A stretch of DNA of 64,000 nucleotides from Amphibacillus jilinensis Y1 (GTDB lineage Bacteria > Bacillota > Bacilli > Bacillales > Amphibacillaceae). The position numbers and the translations under genes were made by a program. Numbering within the stretch: the first letter of the stretch is position 1; each line of letters opens with the position of its first letter. Of this stretch, positions 27,783-36,578 are shown one piece after another. The notes under the pieces were generated by a model. The model saw only the letters and a list, made by a program, of their open reading frames with translations. It did not search any database and was not told where the DNA came from. The stretch is taken from assembly GCF_000306965.1 (NCBI RefSeq), contig NZ_JH976437.1, forward strand, positions 163,405 through 227,404. Reading direction: 5' to 3'.

Positions 27783-28493
27783 ATGAAACAAAAAGTATTC
27801 AAACTGTTTTTTGCTGCCGTTGTTTGTTTTGTACTAACGATACCAGCAACCATTGTTAATGCAGAAACAAGAACCAGTAATTCAATCGGTAACCACGGTG
27901 GTTATGATTATGAATTCTGGAAAGATAGCGGTGGCTGGGGAAGTATGACACTTAACCAAGGTGGTACTTTCAGCGCCCAGTGGAATAATGTCAACAATAT
28001 ATTATTCCGTAAAGGTAGAAAATTCGATCAAACGCAAAGACACCAGCAGATTGGTAACATTTCAATAAACTACGGTGTCAACTACCAACCAAATGGTAAC
28101 TCTTATTTATGCGTTTATGGCTGGACGGTTAATCCACTTGTTGAATATTACATCGTTGATAGCTGGGGAAGCTGGCGCCCACCAGGAGCTAACGCAAAAG
28201 GAACGGTTACTGTTGACGGTGGTGTTTACGATATTTATGAAACAACTCGAGTTAACCAACCTTCCATTATTGGGGATGCGACTTTCCAACAGTACTGGAG
28301 TGTGCGTAGAACACGACGAACTAGTGGTACCATATCTGTAAGTGAACACTTTAGAGCTTGGGAAAACTTAGGTATGCCAATGGGTAATATGTATGAAGTT
28401 GCACTTACAGTAGAAGGTTATCAAAGTAGCGGTAGCGCAAACGTGTACAGTAACACATTGCGCATTAATGGGACACCAATCCCTAGCTGGTAA
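27783..28493 (+). CDS. xynA: Secreted endo-1,4-beta-xylanase, GH11
   Basis: 236 residues with a signal peptide cut near TIVNA/ETRT (27/28). The mature enzyme is a single GH11 beta-jelly-roll that hydrolyses internal xylan bonds. Nucleophile Glu121 is in [12 protein letters not shown] and acid/base Glu211 in [13 protein letters not shown]; the Trp/Tyr-rich cleft motifs YGWTVNPL and [15 protein letters not shown] are present. No carbohydrate-binding module. The start is the ATG at 27783, behind AAAGGAGGAATGAAACG; an ATG ten codons earlier lacks a good site. Regulated by the cre site upstream. Confidence 0.95.
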   Translation: MKQKVFKLFFAAVVCFVLTIPATIVNAETRTSNSIGNHGGYDYEFWKDSGGWGSMTLNQGGTFSAQWNNVNNILFRKGRKFDQTQRHQQIGNISINYGVNYQPNGNSYLCVYGWTVNPLVEYYIVDSWGSWRPPGANAKGTVTVDGGVYDIYETTRVNQPSIIGDATFQQYWSVRRTRRTSGTISVSEHFRAWENLGMPMGNMYEVALTVEGYQSSGSANVYSNTLRINGTPIPSW

Positions 28494-28584
28494 TTAACAA
28501 TAAGGTCACGATAGATTTTCAAATGAGTGTGCTTTGACTTACATCAATGTAACTAGCAGAGTTGTAAATCAATTTTTTATAGCC

Positions 28585-28616
28585 ACCTCCCAGTATGCAC
28601 TTCAATACTGGGAGGT
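28585..28616 (+). terminator. Hairpin downstream of xylanase
   Basis: ACCTCCCAGTAT and ATACTGGGAGGT form a perfect 12-bp stem with an 8-nt loop about 90 bp after the xylanase stop. No T run follows, so it may be a transcript-end stabiliser rather than a terminator. The remainder of 28494-28813 shows no convincing gene. Confidence 0.5.
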
Positions 28617-28813
28617 TGTCGAAGTCTTAAAGGCTTTAGATGAATGCACGATCCCTTTGTCACCACTGAACATCAAATTAGTCCCAGATCAATTATGTCA
28701 ATACACGCCTAGTAACCCATTACCCCTTTAATAATATCTACAAAGATTATCAAAACCTAATTTCCGTTTCATTTACAACGTGCTCAAACTTAAGCCACTC
28801 GCCTACCAAGTCC

Positions 28814-28996
28814 TCAATTTGCAATGATTAAATATACAATGAATGCAACAATATACATAATTAATAACAATACAGATACCTTTGCATATTTAGTTTTAAA
28901 AACTTCTTTTACACTATGTTTAAAAATACCCGAAATGAACACCACAAAACTTAACCCAAGACACAACATAGCTACGATAAATAAGAAAGCTTCCAT
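28814..28996 (-). CDS. Small two-helix membrane protein, unknown
   Basis: 60 residues with hydrophobic helices at about 3-23 and 40-58 joined by a basic loop (KHSVKEVFKTKYAK). GAGAGGGATATTCA precedes the ATG at 28994-28996. No family recognised. It stands alone between xylanase and degraded sequence. Confidence 0.5.
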   Translation of the reverse strand: MEAFLFIVAMLCLGLSFVVFISGIFKHSVKEVFKTKYAKVSVLLLIMYIVAFIVYLIIAN

Positions 28997-29099
28997 TGAA
29001 TATCCCTCTCTAACATATTTAGTAAGCTAATCGTAGCAAATGACATGCCCTTTTAACATCGATCGGTCGAACAAAACACGAATCCATATGACAATATTG

Positions 29100-29394
29100 T
29101 CACATGGACTCCAACGGTAAATGCACTATGCTTCCTTTTATCATAATTATAAGTTTACGTTGATAGACAATTAGAGTGATAATGTTCAAGCTAATAGTAC
29201 CAATGAGAAGAACAGCTACTATAGACACCCGCCAACCACTTCAAGCGCCACTGATTATGGTCATTTAAAAGCTGCAAGAATAGCGATATAACACAAGCAC
29301 TCATGCTCAACATGGAAATAAGCTTCCAATGGTTATTAATCGGCTTCATATATTGTGTCAGATTGATAATGTAGACAACCCAAGCAACGCGCCC
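29100..29394 (-). pseudogene. Frameshifted remnant of a membrane protein
   Basis: Two minus-strand frames read as one membrane protein. The first gives VYIINLTQYMKPINNHWKLI, SMLSMSACVISLFLQLLNDH, NQWRLKWLAGV (29394 to about 29228). After a shift, the second gives IVAVLLIGTISLNIITLIVYQ. Neither frame has a ribosome site at a start. The family is not recognised. It suggests decay of a cargo gene in this stretch. Confidence 0.35.
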
Positions 29395-29448
29395 CTATAC
29401 AAAACTACCTCTTTAACCAATCAATTATGATTTTTCACCTTTTTCAAT

Positions 29449-29562
29449 ATGTACTTTTATTTAACGCATACAGGTCGTGATAAATGGAATGGGACTTATA
29501 AAATATTTTCAAAAACCGATGGGTCACGTAAAGAATGGTTTATACAATGGAGAAGCGAATAA
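29449..29562 (+). CDS. Possible short ORF or gene tail
   Basis: 37 residues, MYFYLTHTGRDKWNGTYKIF then SKTDGSRKEWFIQWRSE, with protein-like composition but no ribosome site. It may be the end of a lost gene. The surroundings (28997-29640) hold nothing else I can support. Confidence 0.22.
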   Translation: MYFYLTHTGRDKWNGTYKIFSKTDGSRKEWFIQWRSE

Positions 29563-29640
29563 TTTCCAGTGAATTCCATTAACTTGTATGCAGATGTTGT
29601 ACTACTTTTCATTTTGGCAGGCATTTAATTTCATGAATTG

Positions 29641-29771
29641 AAGCTTCAATCAGTGGCGTTGGTGTTCTTCGCCACTGATTGATTGTTGAGTGAATCAGTG
29701 TCCGCAATCTCCCGCCTAAATAGATTAGCTTTGCTTTCATTTTAAATGGCGCTTTATGACTGGAAACTGTG
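29641..29771 (+). repeat. Dispersed structured repeat, copy 5
   Basis: Begins AAGCTTCAATCAGTGGCG with stem 1 (AATCAGTGGCG...CGCCACTGATT), then GAGTGAATCAGTGTCCGCAA and the CGCCTAAATAGA...TTTTAAATGGCG inner stem. The right end is diverged (GACTGGAAACTGTGG). It abuts the 3' end of the GH3 gene. Confidence 0.75.
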
Positions 29772-29772
29772 G

Positions 29773-32520
29773 TTATTCAACGGCACTACTACTAGCAACT
29801 GTATATAAAATATTGTGCGCCGCTTCTCGCAATGCCCATAACGTATCATTGCTGGCGACATTCACTAGAGGGACACCTCTGGGAGCCAATCCAGTTAAAT
29901 ATAGATCATTGCCATTGCGGATACCAAGCTCAAATACCATGTAAGGAAACTCTTCCCATCCAGGACCATTTATATAAAAGTCAGTAATTACCATCCCTTC
30001 AAATCCCCATTCCTTGCGAAGTACTTCTTTGAGTAAAGCGTCACTCGCTCCAGCCCAAACAGCACCAATACTGTTAAAGGAAGACATCACACCACTTGCT
30101 CCCCCCTTTTTCACCGTTATTTCAAAAGGTTTCAAATAAATTTCCCGCATCGCCTGCTCATTACTCCATGTTAAGACGCCAAGCATACGGTTTTGCTCCT
30201 GATCGTTTAGCGCAAAGTGCTTCATATATACATATCCACCTTGGCTTTCATACCCTTTCGTAGTGGCAGCTGCCATCTTACCTGACAAGAGCCCATCTTC
30301 TGAATAATACTCAAAATTCCTTCCACCAAATGCAGTACGGTGAATATTCATCGCTGGTGCATACCATCCGGTTACACTAAATGCCTGTGCTTCAGCACCA
30401 ATCGCTTCACCCATTTTTTCTGCAAGATCCAAATTCCAAGTCGCTGCAAGAACAACTACCGAGGGGAATGCAGTTCCATTTATGGAGTCATTTGAGAGGA
30501 AAGTTGAAATTCCTGAAGGCCCATCATAATCCAGTGTTGCCGGTTTGCCCACCGAAGGGATTTTAACAGTGCGATAACCACCAAGCGTCACCAAATTAAC
30601 CATGTCATTAATAGACAATTGGTCAAGCAGTTCATCCCAGCTTTCATCATCATAATCCACGCCAATATAATCTTTTAACTTCTTATCGTTCTTAGCATCT
30701 GTCGTCGGTGGATCTGTATGCTTGTCGGCTGGTACATCATAGCGTGTACTGTTAACAAAGTTGACAAAATCAGCTTCTATAATCTTACCTTTAACTGTTC
30801 GTTCACCAACATCCGTTGTGATTGTCAATACCTCATTATGATCGATTTGATTGATGTTCTCAAAGCCGTTCGCTCTGGAAAGATAGGTCGTAATGCCACC
30901 CTCTCCAGTCATATGATCATCAAACTGGTTGACTGGCGCCTGCTCGTCTGTAGAACGCCCGTAATCAAACACTGTTTCGGCAAGATTCTTGAAACCAATA
31001 TCCTCGATTTTCTCATGAGAGTTGTGCATAAGATACAGCTCATATTCGCCTTCCTCCAGAACATACGAACCTGTACTGCTATAAATCTTATCGTAATCGT
31101 AAGCGGCCATATCCTCTACTTTGAAGGAAATGGTAACCGTCTCTGAATCACCTGGCTGAAGCATATTCGTCTTTTCAAAAGCAATCAAATTAACAGCAGA
31201 TTTTTCTAATTTCCCCGTATATGGTGCAGAATAATAAATTTGAACTACTTCCTTCCCTTCCTCCGAACCGGTATTTGTTACTTTCACATCAAAAGTGACA
31301 TCTGTGTCATCCCAATTCAGGCTTTCCGGCACTACTTCCTGTTCGAATGTCGTGTAGCTTAAACCATAACCAAACGGGAATTGTACTTTTTCTTCATAAT
31401 CAATAGCACCTTCAGCTGCTGCTGTTTCATAAAAACGATAGCCAACATAAATACCCTCTGAGTAATCAATGTACTTTAAAGGTACACCCTTGGCATCCAC
31501 AGCTTGCTCATAGGATCCGTCTACATTTTTAATCACGTAGTCGAAATCACCGAAATTTGTGATTGCCGGTGGATCCAGAAGACTTTTTGTATAGATGTCT
31601 ACTGTTCTCCCAGAAGGATTCACTTCCCCCGAAAGAACTTTCCCGACGGAATTAAATCCATTTTGTCCCGGTCCGCCGACAGTTACAATGCTCTTAATTT
31701 GGCTATATCCATCTACCCAATCAAGTTCAAAGGTATTGCTACTGTTAACAACAAGAATAACATTGTCAAAATGTGCTGTAACCGCATCAACCATCCCCTT
31801 TTCTCGATTGCTTAACTGAAGATAATGCTTGTCAGGATCACGGTCGTCCTCATAGCCATACTTACTTCCAGACGCGCCAAAAAGTCCACCTTCCGGCTCA
31901 AACGTATCAGGACCGTCCATACTTCTTGGAAGGTCTGCCCCTTCACCGCCGGCACGCGCAATAAAGATAATTGCAATATCAGAATAATCTGTCGCCTGAT
32001 CCATTCTCTCTTCAGTATAAAATTCGGTAGCGATCGGCTCAGGAATCGTCCAGTCCTGCCCGTCTAAATCAATGATCGGTCTATCAATATTTAACGTTAC
32101 ATAATCATTGTATAATTGCTCATTTATCTCAAATCCTGCATTTTCAAGTCCTAATTTCGGGGTAATGGCTGTCTCAATGTCCACTTTACCAGAACCCGTT
32201 CCCCCATAAATAGGATTCGTAAAGCTCCAGCCAAAAACGTTTACCTTTGTTTTTTTCTCGGACGACGCTGTGATCGGTAGCATGTTATCATTGTTTTTGA
32301 GCAGAACAACCCCTTCATCAACAATCATCTGTGCAACTGTTTCCGAATATTTGCGCGCTTCCGCCTCTTCCCGACTCTCATTGTCGATTGTAGTAAAAGG
32401 CGCCGTGATAACATCAGAAAAGTGAGCTAATACAATGTTTCCTACTACACCGAAGATCAGTAACAAAGCTAACAAAGAACTTGTGATCACACGAAGTTTT
32501 CTCTGACTCTTACCGGACAT
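29773..32520 (-). CDS. Membrane-anchored GH3 beta-glucosidase with permuted domain order
   Basis: 915 residues. An N-terminal hydrophobic segment (about 9-33) serves as signal anchor. Then domains appear in swapped order: the GH3 alpha/beta-sandwich domain first (VDEGVVLLKNNDNMLPI; GTGSGKVDI; IIFIARAGGEGADL), then the fibronectin-III-like domain (FGYGLSYTTFEQEVV; YSAPYTGKLEKSAVNL), and last the GH3 TIM-barrel (PATLDYDGPSGIS; HFALNDQEQNR) with the nucleophile Asp847 in GMVITDF. Usual GH3 enzymes have barrel first. Permuted forms are known, e.g. in Ruminococcus. The start is the ATG behind GAGGGGGAAACAAAAG at 32520. It likely cleaves beta-glucosides or xylo-oligosaccharides outside the membrane. 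Confidence 0.87.
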   Translation of the reverse strand: MSGKSQRKLRVITSSLLALLLIFGVVGNIVLAHFSDVITAPFTTIDNESREEAEARKYSETVAQMIVDEGVVLLKNNDNMLPITASSEKKTKVNVFGWSFTNPIYGGTGSGKVDIETAITPKLGLENAGFEINEQLYNDYVTLNIDRPIIDLDGQDWTIPEPIATEFYTEERMDQATDYSDIAIIFIARAGGEGADLPRSMDGPDTFEPEGGLFGASGSKYGYEDDRDPDKHYLQLSNREKGMVDAVTAHFDNVILVVNSSNTFELDWVDGYSQIKSIVTVGGPGQNGFNSVGKVLSGEVNPSGRTVDIYTKSLLDPPAITNFGDFDYVIKNVDGSYEQAVDAKGVPLKYIDYSEGIYVGYRFYETAAAEGAIDYEEKVQFPFGYGLSYTTFEQEVVPESLNWDDTDVTFDVKVTNTGSEEGKEVVQIYYSAPYTGKLEKSAVNLIAFEKTNMLQPGDSETVTISFKVEDMAAYDYDKIYSSTGSYVLEEGEYELYLMHNSHEKIEDIGFKNLAETVFDYGRSTDEQAPVNQFDDHMTGEGGITTYLSRANGFENINQIDHNEVLTITTDVGERTVKGKIIEADFVNFVNSTRYDVPADKHTDPPTTDAKNDKKLKDYIGVDYDDESWDELLDQLSINDMVNLVTLGGYRTVKIPSVGKPATLDYDGPSGISTFLSNDSINGTAFPSVVVLAATWNLDLAEKMGEAIGAEAQAFSVTGWYAPAMNIHRTAFGGRNFEYYSEDGLLSGKMAAATTKGYESQGGYVYMKHFALNDQEQNRMLGVLTWSNEQAMREIYLKPFEITVKKGGASGVMSSFNSIGAVWAGASDALLKEVLRKEWGFEGMVITDFYINGPGWEEFPYMVFELGIRNGNDLYLTGLAPRGVPLVNVASNDTLWALREAAHNILYTVASSSAVE

Positions 32521-32602
32521 CTTTTGTTTCCCCCTCATCATTAGGATTGATATGCTTTTAAGGTTCAACTTTTTTAGATGTTTTATTCGCCCTTTATTTG
32601 CA

Positions 32603-32863
32603 TTATGGATAAACTATATTACTTTTGAATCTTAGATACTGATATGTACCCCAACTGAATTTTTTTCCAATAGGAAATTCAAATCCTCCAATAGGGACTG
32701 GAAAGACTGGGCTTGCCTCCATTTTGTATGAACCTCTAAAAATTATTCCCTTTCTATTGCTAGTATAAGAATACGATGTTGTATAGTTACTTGGAGATAT
32801 TATATTGAATGCCCCACCAAAATTAGCTTGTATAGGATCTACTTTTACCAAAAACAATATCAT
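32603..32863 (-). CDS. Possible fragment of a secreted protein
   Basis: 86-codon open frame with regular composition (YTTSYSYTSNRKGIIFRGSY, FPIGKKFSWGTYQYLRF), but no ribosome site at its ATG; a small AATATCAT-GCT-ATGATATT palindrome overlaps the start. It could be the C-terminal end of a lost secreted protein, or noise. No family recognised. Confidence 0.3.
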   Translation of the reverse strand: MILFLVKVDPIQANFGGAFNIISPSNYTTSYSYTSNRKGIIFRGSYKMEASPVFPVPIGGFEFPIGKKFSWGTYQYLRFKSNIVYP

Positions 32864-32945
32864 GCTATGATATTGGAAATAATACAGCTGAATTCGCCAT
32901 TATTTTGTATTTATATTTATCAACAAGATGGGAGTGTAAGACACT

Positions 32946-33383
32946 ATGATCAACAAAAAAGTAATTGGATTAATAGGGATTCCATTTCTTTTGTGCAATT
33001 GCATCTACTTTTCTTTAGAGATTTACAAAGAGGTTGTTAGAAGAAATTTATCAATAGCTTTTGGCAAAAACATAGAAAGAGAAGATTACTTACGTCTCAA
33101 TTTTTTAAACGAATTATCAGATATACTTGGGGCAATTTTAATTGTTTTGTTATTGACTTTGTTTTTTTGGTTTAATTTAAAGAAGGAATTTGTCTATTCT
33201 AACTACTTAATTTCGATAAACATAGTTGTTTCTATTTTGTTTTTAATATTAAGTTTTGCTGTCTCAGCCATTTTTAATTTCGCTATAGGGAACCTAACTC
33301 AGTTCCATTATACTCAATTAATTCTAACTATTATTATCTTAATAATTCAAAAAATTTGGTCCTTCTCAAAAAAAGACTTCTAG
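32946..33383 (+). CDS. Four-helix membrane protein, unknown
   Basis: 145 residues with hydrophobic segments at about 5-24, 55-76, 83-108 and 120-137. A GGGAGTGTAAGACACT site precedes the ATG. Loops are short and the C-terminus is basic (SFSKKDF). No motif recognised. AT-richness is higher than in the housekeeping genes, in line with acquired DNA. Confidence 0.55.
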   Translation: MINKKVIGLIGIPFLLCNCIYFSLEIYKEVVRRNLSIAFGKNIEREDYLRLNFLNELSDILGAILIVLLLTLFFWFNLKKEFVYSNYLISINIVVSILFLILSFAVSAIFNFAIGNLTQFHYTQLILTIIILIIQKIWSFSKKDF

Positions 33384-33407
33384 TCAGTTGACTTTGTGTT
33401 CTTTATC

Positions 33408-33432
33408 AATAACTTTTATAAAAGTTATTATT
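33408..33432 (+). terminator. Terminator after the four-helix membrane gene
   Basis: AATAACTTTT (33408-33417) pairs with AAAAGTTATT (33420-33429); ATTGTTTAC and a T-rich run follow. It also ends the opposite-strand small ORF region. Confidence 0.65.
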
Positions 33433-33443
33433 GTTTACTTTTT

Positions 33444-33614
33444 TCATTTTTGATCCCTTTTTTTATACTTTAAATAATATTGGGAACTAGAAACAAATAT
33501 TAAAAATATAGCGAACAGCCAAGTTAAAGTTGGATTACTAAGATCAAAAATCCAATTAGCGAGCAAAACTAAAATTATATAAATAGAATAAAATATATTA
33601 AATCGCTTCTTCAT
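33444..33614 (-). CDS. Small membrane protein of 56 residues
   Basis: Read directly from the minus strand: MKKRFNIFYSIYIILVLLAN, WIFDLSNPTLTWLFAIFLIF, VSSSQYYLKYKKRDQK. A good ribosome site (TAAGGAGTGTGCTTT) precedes the ATG at 33612-33614. Two hydrophobic helices with basic ends. No family recognised. Its length kept it below common ORF cut-offs. Confidence 0.55.
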   Translation of the reverse strand: MKKRFNIFYSIYIILVLLANWIFDLSNPTLTWLFAIFLIFVSSSQYYLKYKKRDQK

Positions 33615-33693
33615 AAAGCACACTCCTTAATTTGGTAATCTATAAATACATTATTATATTTATTCATTTTCTGCAATATATATTTATAGTTTT

Positions 33694-33882
33694 TTAAACC
33701 AACCCCTCACTAACGTTTCGAAGATTTCGTGATTCTTCATTAATTGCATAACAAAAATATTCATTATCACAATGATTGCACTTGAAATATGTCACCATTA
33801 CATCAGCTTCATTTCGTCTCGTTCGAAGTATCATCTTAATATCTTTATTGCAGTTATCACATGTGATTATATTTTTGTGCAT
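33694..33882 (-). CDS. Small zinc-ribbon protein
   Basis: 62 residues from the ATG at 33880-33882, which follows AAAGGAGAGTGTTAATC. Two Cys pairs, CDNC (8-11) and CNHC about 30 residues later (YFKCNHCDNEYFCY), form a zinc ribbon. Similar small proteins occur in phages and integrative elements of Bacillus, but the function is unknown. A longer frame upstream overlaps the neighbouring gene and is not needed. Confidence 0.6.
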   Translation of the reverse strand: MHKNIITCDNCNKDIKMILRTRRNEADVMVTYFKCNHCDNEYFCYAINEESRNLRNVSEGLV

Positions 33883-33947
33883 GATTAACACTCTCCTTTT
33901 ATGCATAATAAAAAGACACCTCAGTGAGATGTCTTGAAATTTAAAAA

Positions 33948-34621
33948 TTATCGAATTGAGAAAGTATTTGAAATACTCCACATTCTACCTGTCGGAGCAA
34001 AATAAACTACAACGCTATAATTATCCGAGGTTGGCCAAAATGAGTCTACAGTTATAGTTTCTAAAAAATCACCTTGGTGATCTGTCTGCAAGTATTGTTG
34101 AGCAACTATATTTCCAGAATAAGGATCTCCAATAATAACATCTAACCTGAATTGAGAGTATGGCCCATAAGTAGTAGAACCACTTACTAATACCTCTTCT
34201 TCACTTTCATAAACTAACTTATCGGTATATGTTGTAGGTGAAACGATTGAAAATGTATTTGACCAATTCATGAGTCTTCCCGTCGGTGCATAATAAATAG
34301 CAATTACATAATCATCAGAACTATCCCATGTAATATCAGTTTCAATAAACGCATTAAAATTACCATCATTATCAGATTGCACAAAAGTTTGGGTAATCAT
34401 CTCCCCTAAATATGGATCACCTTTTATAACATCTAATCTAAAAGTTGAATAAGGTTCATAAGAAGTGTTGGTACCAGACACAAAGATGGAATCTCCCTTT
34501 TGATATACATCGTATTCAGTTTCTAAATGCGTTGCACCATAGACTGAAGGGACTGTTAATACAAAAAACAGAGTAGCAAACAATACTGTTTAAAAAAACT
34601 TTTTATTATTATTAGATTCCA
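33948..34621 (-). pseudogene. Secreted two-repeat protein with stop in its signal peptide
   Basis: From the ATG at 34619-34621 (behind AAAGGAGATGATAGAA) the frame reads MESNNNKKFF, TAA (34589-34591), then TVLFATLFFVLTVPSVYGA/T in the same frame, a perfect signal peptide if TAA were AAA. The mature part has two repeats of about 85 residues sharing YSTFRLDVIKGDPYLG / YSQFRLDVIIGDPYSG and YYAPTGRxWSxSNTFSI. Either one base change inactivated export, or translation restarts at the TTG at 34581-34583. Family not recognised; the repeats look like an extracellular beta-sandwich. Confidence 0.6.
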
Positions 34622-34634
34622 TTTCTATCATCTC

Positions 34635-34675
34635 CTTTTACCATAATATTGTTATATTCTATATAATATGGTAAA
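34635..34675 (-). promoter_or_regulatory. Inverted repeat over promoter/ribosome site of the secreted-protein gene
   Basis: TTTTACCAT (34635-34643) and ATGGTAAAA (34667-34675) are perfect arms around an AT-rich centre that contains TATAAT-like sequence. On the minus strand the second arm ends directly at the AAAGGAG ribosome site. It could be an operator or an RNA hairpin controlling translation. Confidence 0.4.
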
Positions 34676-34743
34676 ATCCCTTTACAAAAAATGTTTTTGA
34701 GATAAATTACATAACAATTCAGAATAACAATCGCATCCTCTAG

Positions 34744-34947
34744 TTACTGTATTGTTATTAACATCTGATAAAAGACTAATAAAAAAATTACTATAGCAAC
34801 AAACCTGGCAATTATATTAGGAACTCTAAGAAATTTTAATATAAATCCTATTAATAAACTAGCGATGAATGGAATAAACAAAACCTTAACTACTCCTAAA
34901 AATATATCACTCATAACTAGTTCCAATGGATTAAAATCTATATCCAC
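34744..34947 (-). CDS. Small membrane protein, unknown
   Basis: About 67 residues from the GTG at 34945-34947, which lies 6-7 nt after AGGGGTG; an ATG six codons upstream is the alternative. Two hydrophobic segments (FLGVVKVLFIPFIASLLIGF; IIARFVAIVIFLLVFYQML) flank a basic LKFLRVPN loop. No family recognised. Confidence 0.45.
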   Translation of the reverse strand: MDIDFNPLELVMSDIFLGVVKVLFIPFIASLLIGFILKFLRVPNIIARFVAIVIFLLVFYQMLITIQ

Positions 34948-35010
34948 ACAAACACCCCTGACCATTGTATCGGTTATTTGGTTATGTTATGTAGGGGTTT
35001 TATGTAAAAC

Positions 35011-35073
35011 ATACTAAGATTAGTGGGTAAGATCATCGACGGATGATTTTGCCCACTAATCTTAGTATCTTTT
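35011..35073 (-). terminator. Strong 17-bp hairpin between two gene groups
   Basis: ATACTAAGATTAGTGGG (35011-35027) and CCCACTAATCTTAGTAT (35052-35068) pair perfectly, with an inner GATCATC/GATGATTTT pairing. CTTTTTAATTTTT follows on the plus strand and ATGTTTTACAT on the minus. It ends the split nuclease gene. Confidence 0.7.
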
Positions 35074-35082
35074 TAATTTTTG

Positions 35083-35679
35083 CTATTTTGTTTGTATAGA
35101 TGCCACTCGTTCATCTAGTACTCTTGCCACATCTTCTTTAAAATCATATCCTTCACGAACATATATTATCTTCACACCATGTCTTTTGCATAGGTTGAAC
35201 TTCCGTTTATCCCTTTCTTGATTTTTCTTAAACGCCTCTTCGCCACCGAAAAATTCAACTGGTTGGTCATGTTGTAAGCCTTGATATTCAAACGCTATTT
35301 TGAGGTCTGGGATATAGACATCTAAATGTTGCTTCCGTAACCAATCTGGTCTGCCATGTTGAATTACTTCATACGATTTTAAGTAATTCTTGACCTTATA
35401 ATATAATTCCGTTTCACCGACCCATCCATGACCTACTTTAGGAATCCCGTTATCTTCACGAATTAAGTTTTCTGCTTCTCTCATTAATTCCCTTGCTGTT
35501 TCCTGAAATTCTTTTATTCTGCCAAAACTGAAGACCTTATCTTTTGTAAAATCATGACCAACCATTGTGCCATTATAAAAATAGTCAGGGGAATTTTTGT
35601 ACTCGGGATATTTTTCAACAATGTATTTAAGTAATGGTTTCCCATTCTCATCTTCCCAATTTTTTATAAGATTGTTCAT
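35083..35679 (-). CDS. Nuclease-like domain, second half of a split gene
   Basis: 198 residues. The C-terminal part reads LRKQHLDVYIPDLKIAFEYQ, GLQHDQP, then ERDKRKFNLCKRHGVKIIYV. The D-V-x-I-P...A-F-E-Y-Q-G-x-Q-H series is the core of Vsr/PD-(D/E)XK-like nucleases (DUF559/DUF2726 type). The upstream 125-residue frame overlaps it: the minus-one frame across the junction reads INEVLDAMNNLIKNWED without interruption. The two were therefore one protein, broken by a base loss or joined by frameshifting at 35703-35709. There is no good ribosome site at the ATG at 35679. Confidence 0.6.
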   Translation of the reverse strand: MNNLIKNWEDENGKPLLKYIVEKYPEYKNSPDYFYNGTMVGHDFTKDKVFSFGRIKEFQETARELMREAENLIREDNGIPKVGHGWVGETELYYKVKNYLKSYEVIQHGRPDWLRKQHLDVYIPDLKIAFEYQGLQHDQPVEFFGGEEAFKKNQERDKRKFNLCKRHGVKIIYVREGYDFKEDVARVLDERVASIQTK

Positions 35680-35684
35680 GGCAT

Positions 35685-36062
35685 CTAGGACTTCATTAAT
35701 ATGTTTTTTCCGTAAGCAGTGAGTTTTTTACGAAACAGTGTTACTAAATCTAAAGCATCACATTCATATCCAAGACGTACTTTTAAATTTAATCGCTTCT
35801 CACTTAACAATGTCCATGTTTGCAGCGGTTCAGGTGCCGAACAATGTTTTAATGCTTCTTCATAATCGCCAAACAAAGCGTATGTATCGCTTAGAGATAA
35901 ATGATAATAATATTCCCCTTTATATTTTCCCGAAAGTGAGCGGAGTTCATTTATCATCTTTTTACGTTGATTGTATGTTAGGTCAATAGGTGAAGGAGTG
36001 TCATTATAATATTTCGGCACATTTCCTAAATATTTATGTAGGATATTATTGTATTCAGCCAT
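35685..36062 (-). CDS. First half of split nuclease-like gene
   Basis: 125 residues with a TPR-like pair of helices in the middle (GEYYYHLSLSDTYALFGDYEEALKHC). It ends eight codons after GGAAAAAAC, a run that fits the A-AAA-AAC slippery heptamer in the correct frame. A ribosome site (GGAGGTGTAAG) lies before the ATG at 36060-36062. I do not recognise the N-terminal family; the joined product would be about 325 residues, helical domain plus nuclease. Confidence 0.6.
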   Translation of the reverse strand: MAEYNNILHKYLGNVPKYYNDTPSPIDLTYNQRKKMINELRSLSGKYKGEYYYHLSLSDTYALFGDYEEALKHCSAPEPLQTWTLLSEKRLNLKVRLGYECDALDLVTLFRKKLTAYGKNILMKS

Positions 36063-36578
36063 CTTACACCTCCAATTGCTAATTGATGTCTTATAAATAT
36101 TTTAACATACTTACCCAAATGAATTTTACACAAAAAGTTTCAATGGGTACCTGTGGTGTAAGCAGATGTGACCTCAGTTTCTTCGTTCCTACAGATGTTT
36201 TTTTCCTGGCGGGGTTGGGGATGGTCTGCTGATTAGACCTTAGTATGATAGTCAATACAATAGACCAGTAGATATACTACAACCTTCTAACACATATCAT
36301 AATGTATCTCAAGAAGATTTTTGTATCGTAACTACCCAGATATTTTATGCAATAATTATTGGGAAATATTATGTACTTATACCCAAGAAATGTTGATTCT
36401 ACAACAATGTATAAAAGAATGAATTATATAATAATTTCCGTACTAAAGAAACATTGATACCATTGGGTTTCTAAATTAGTTTATCTCGTAAAGTAGTTAT
36501 TTTACGTAATAAACTATGAATACCGTATTCATATTCTGAATATTCCACTTTGTCAAGAGAATTTATTTTTTTATAAAT
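36063..36578. other. Gene-free AT-rich stretch before the IS
   Basis: About 515 bp. I see only short hairpins (e.g. GTAAAGTAGTTATTTTAC near 36490) and no supported gene. Confidence 0.4.

Noticed and set aside
28534-28731. 65-codon plus-strand frame after xylanase
   Set aside because: No ribosome site; it crosses the 28585-28616 hairpin.
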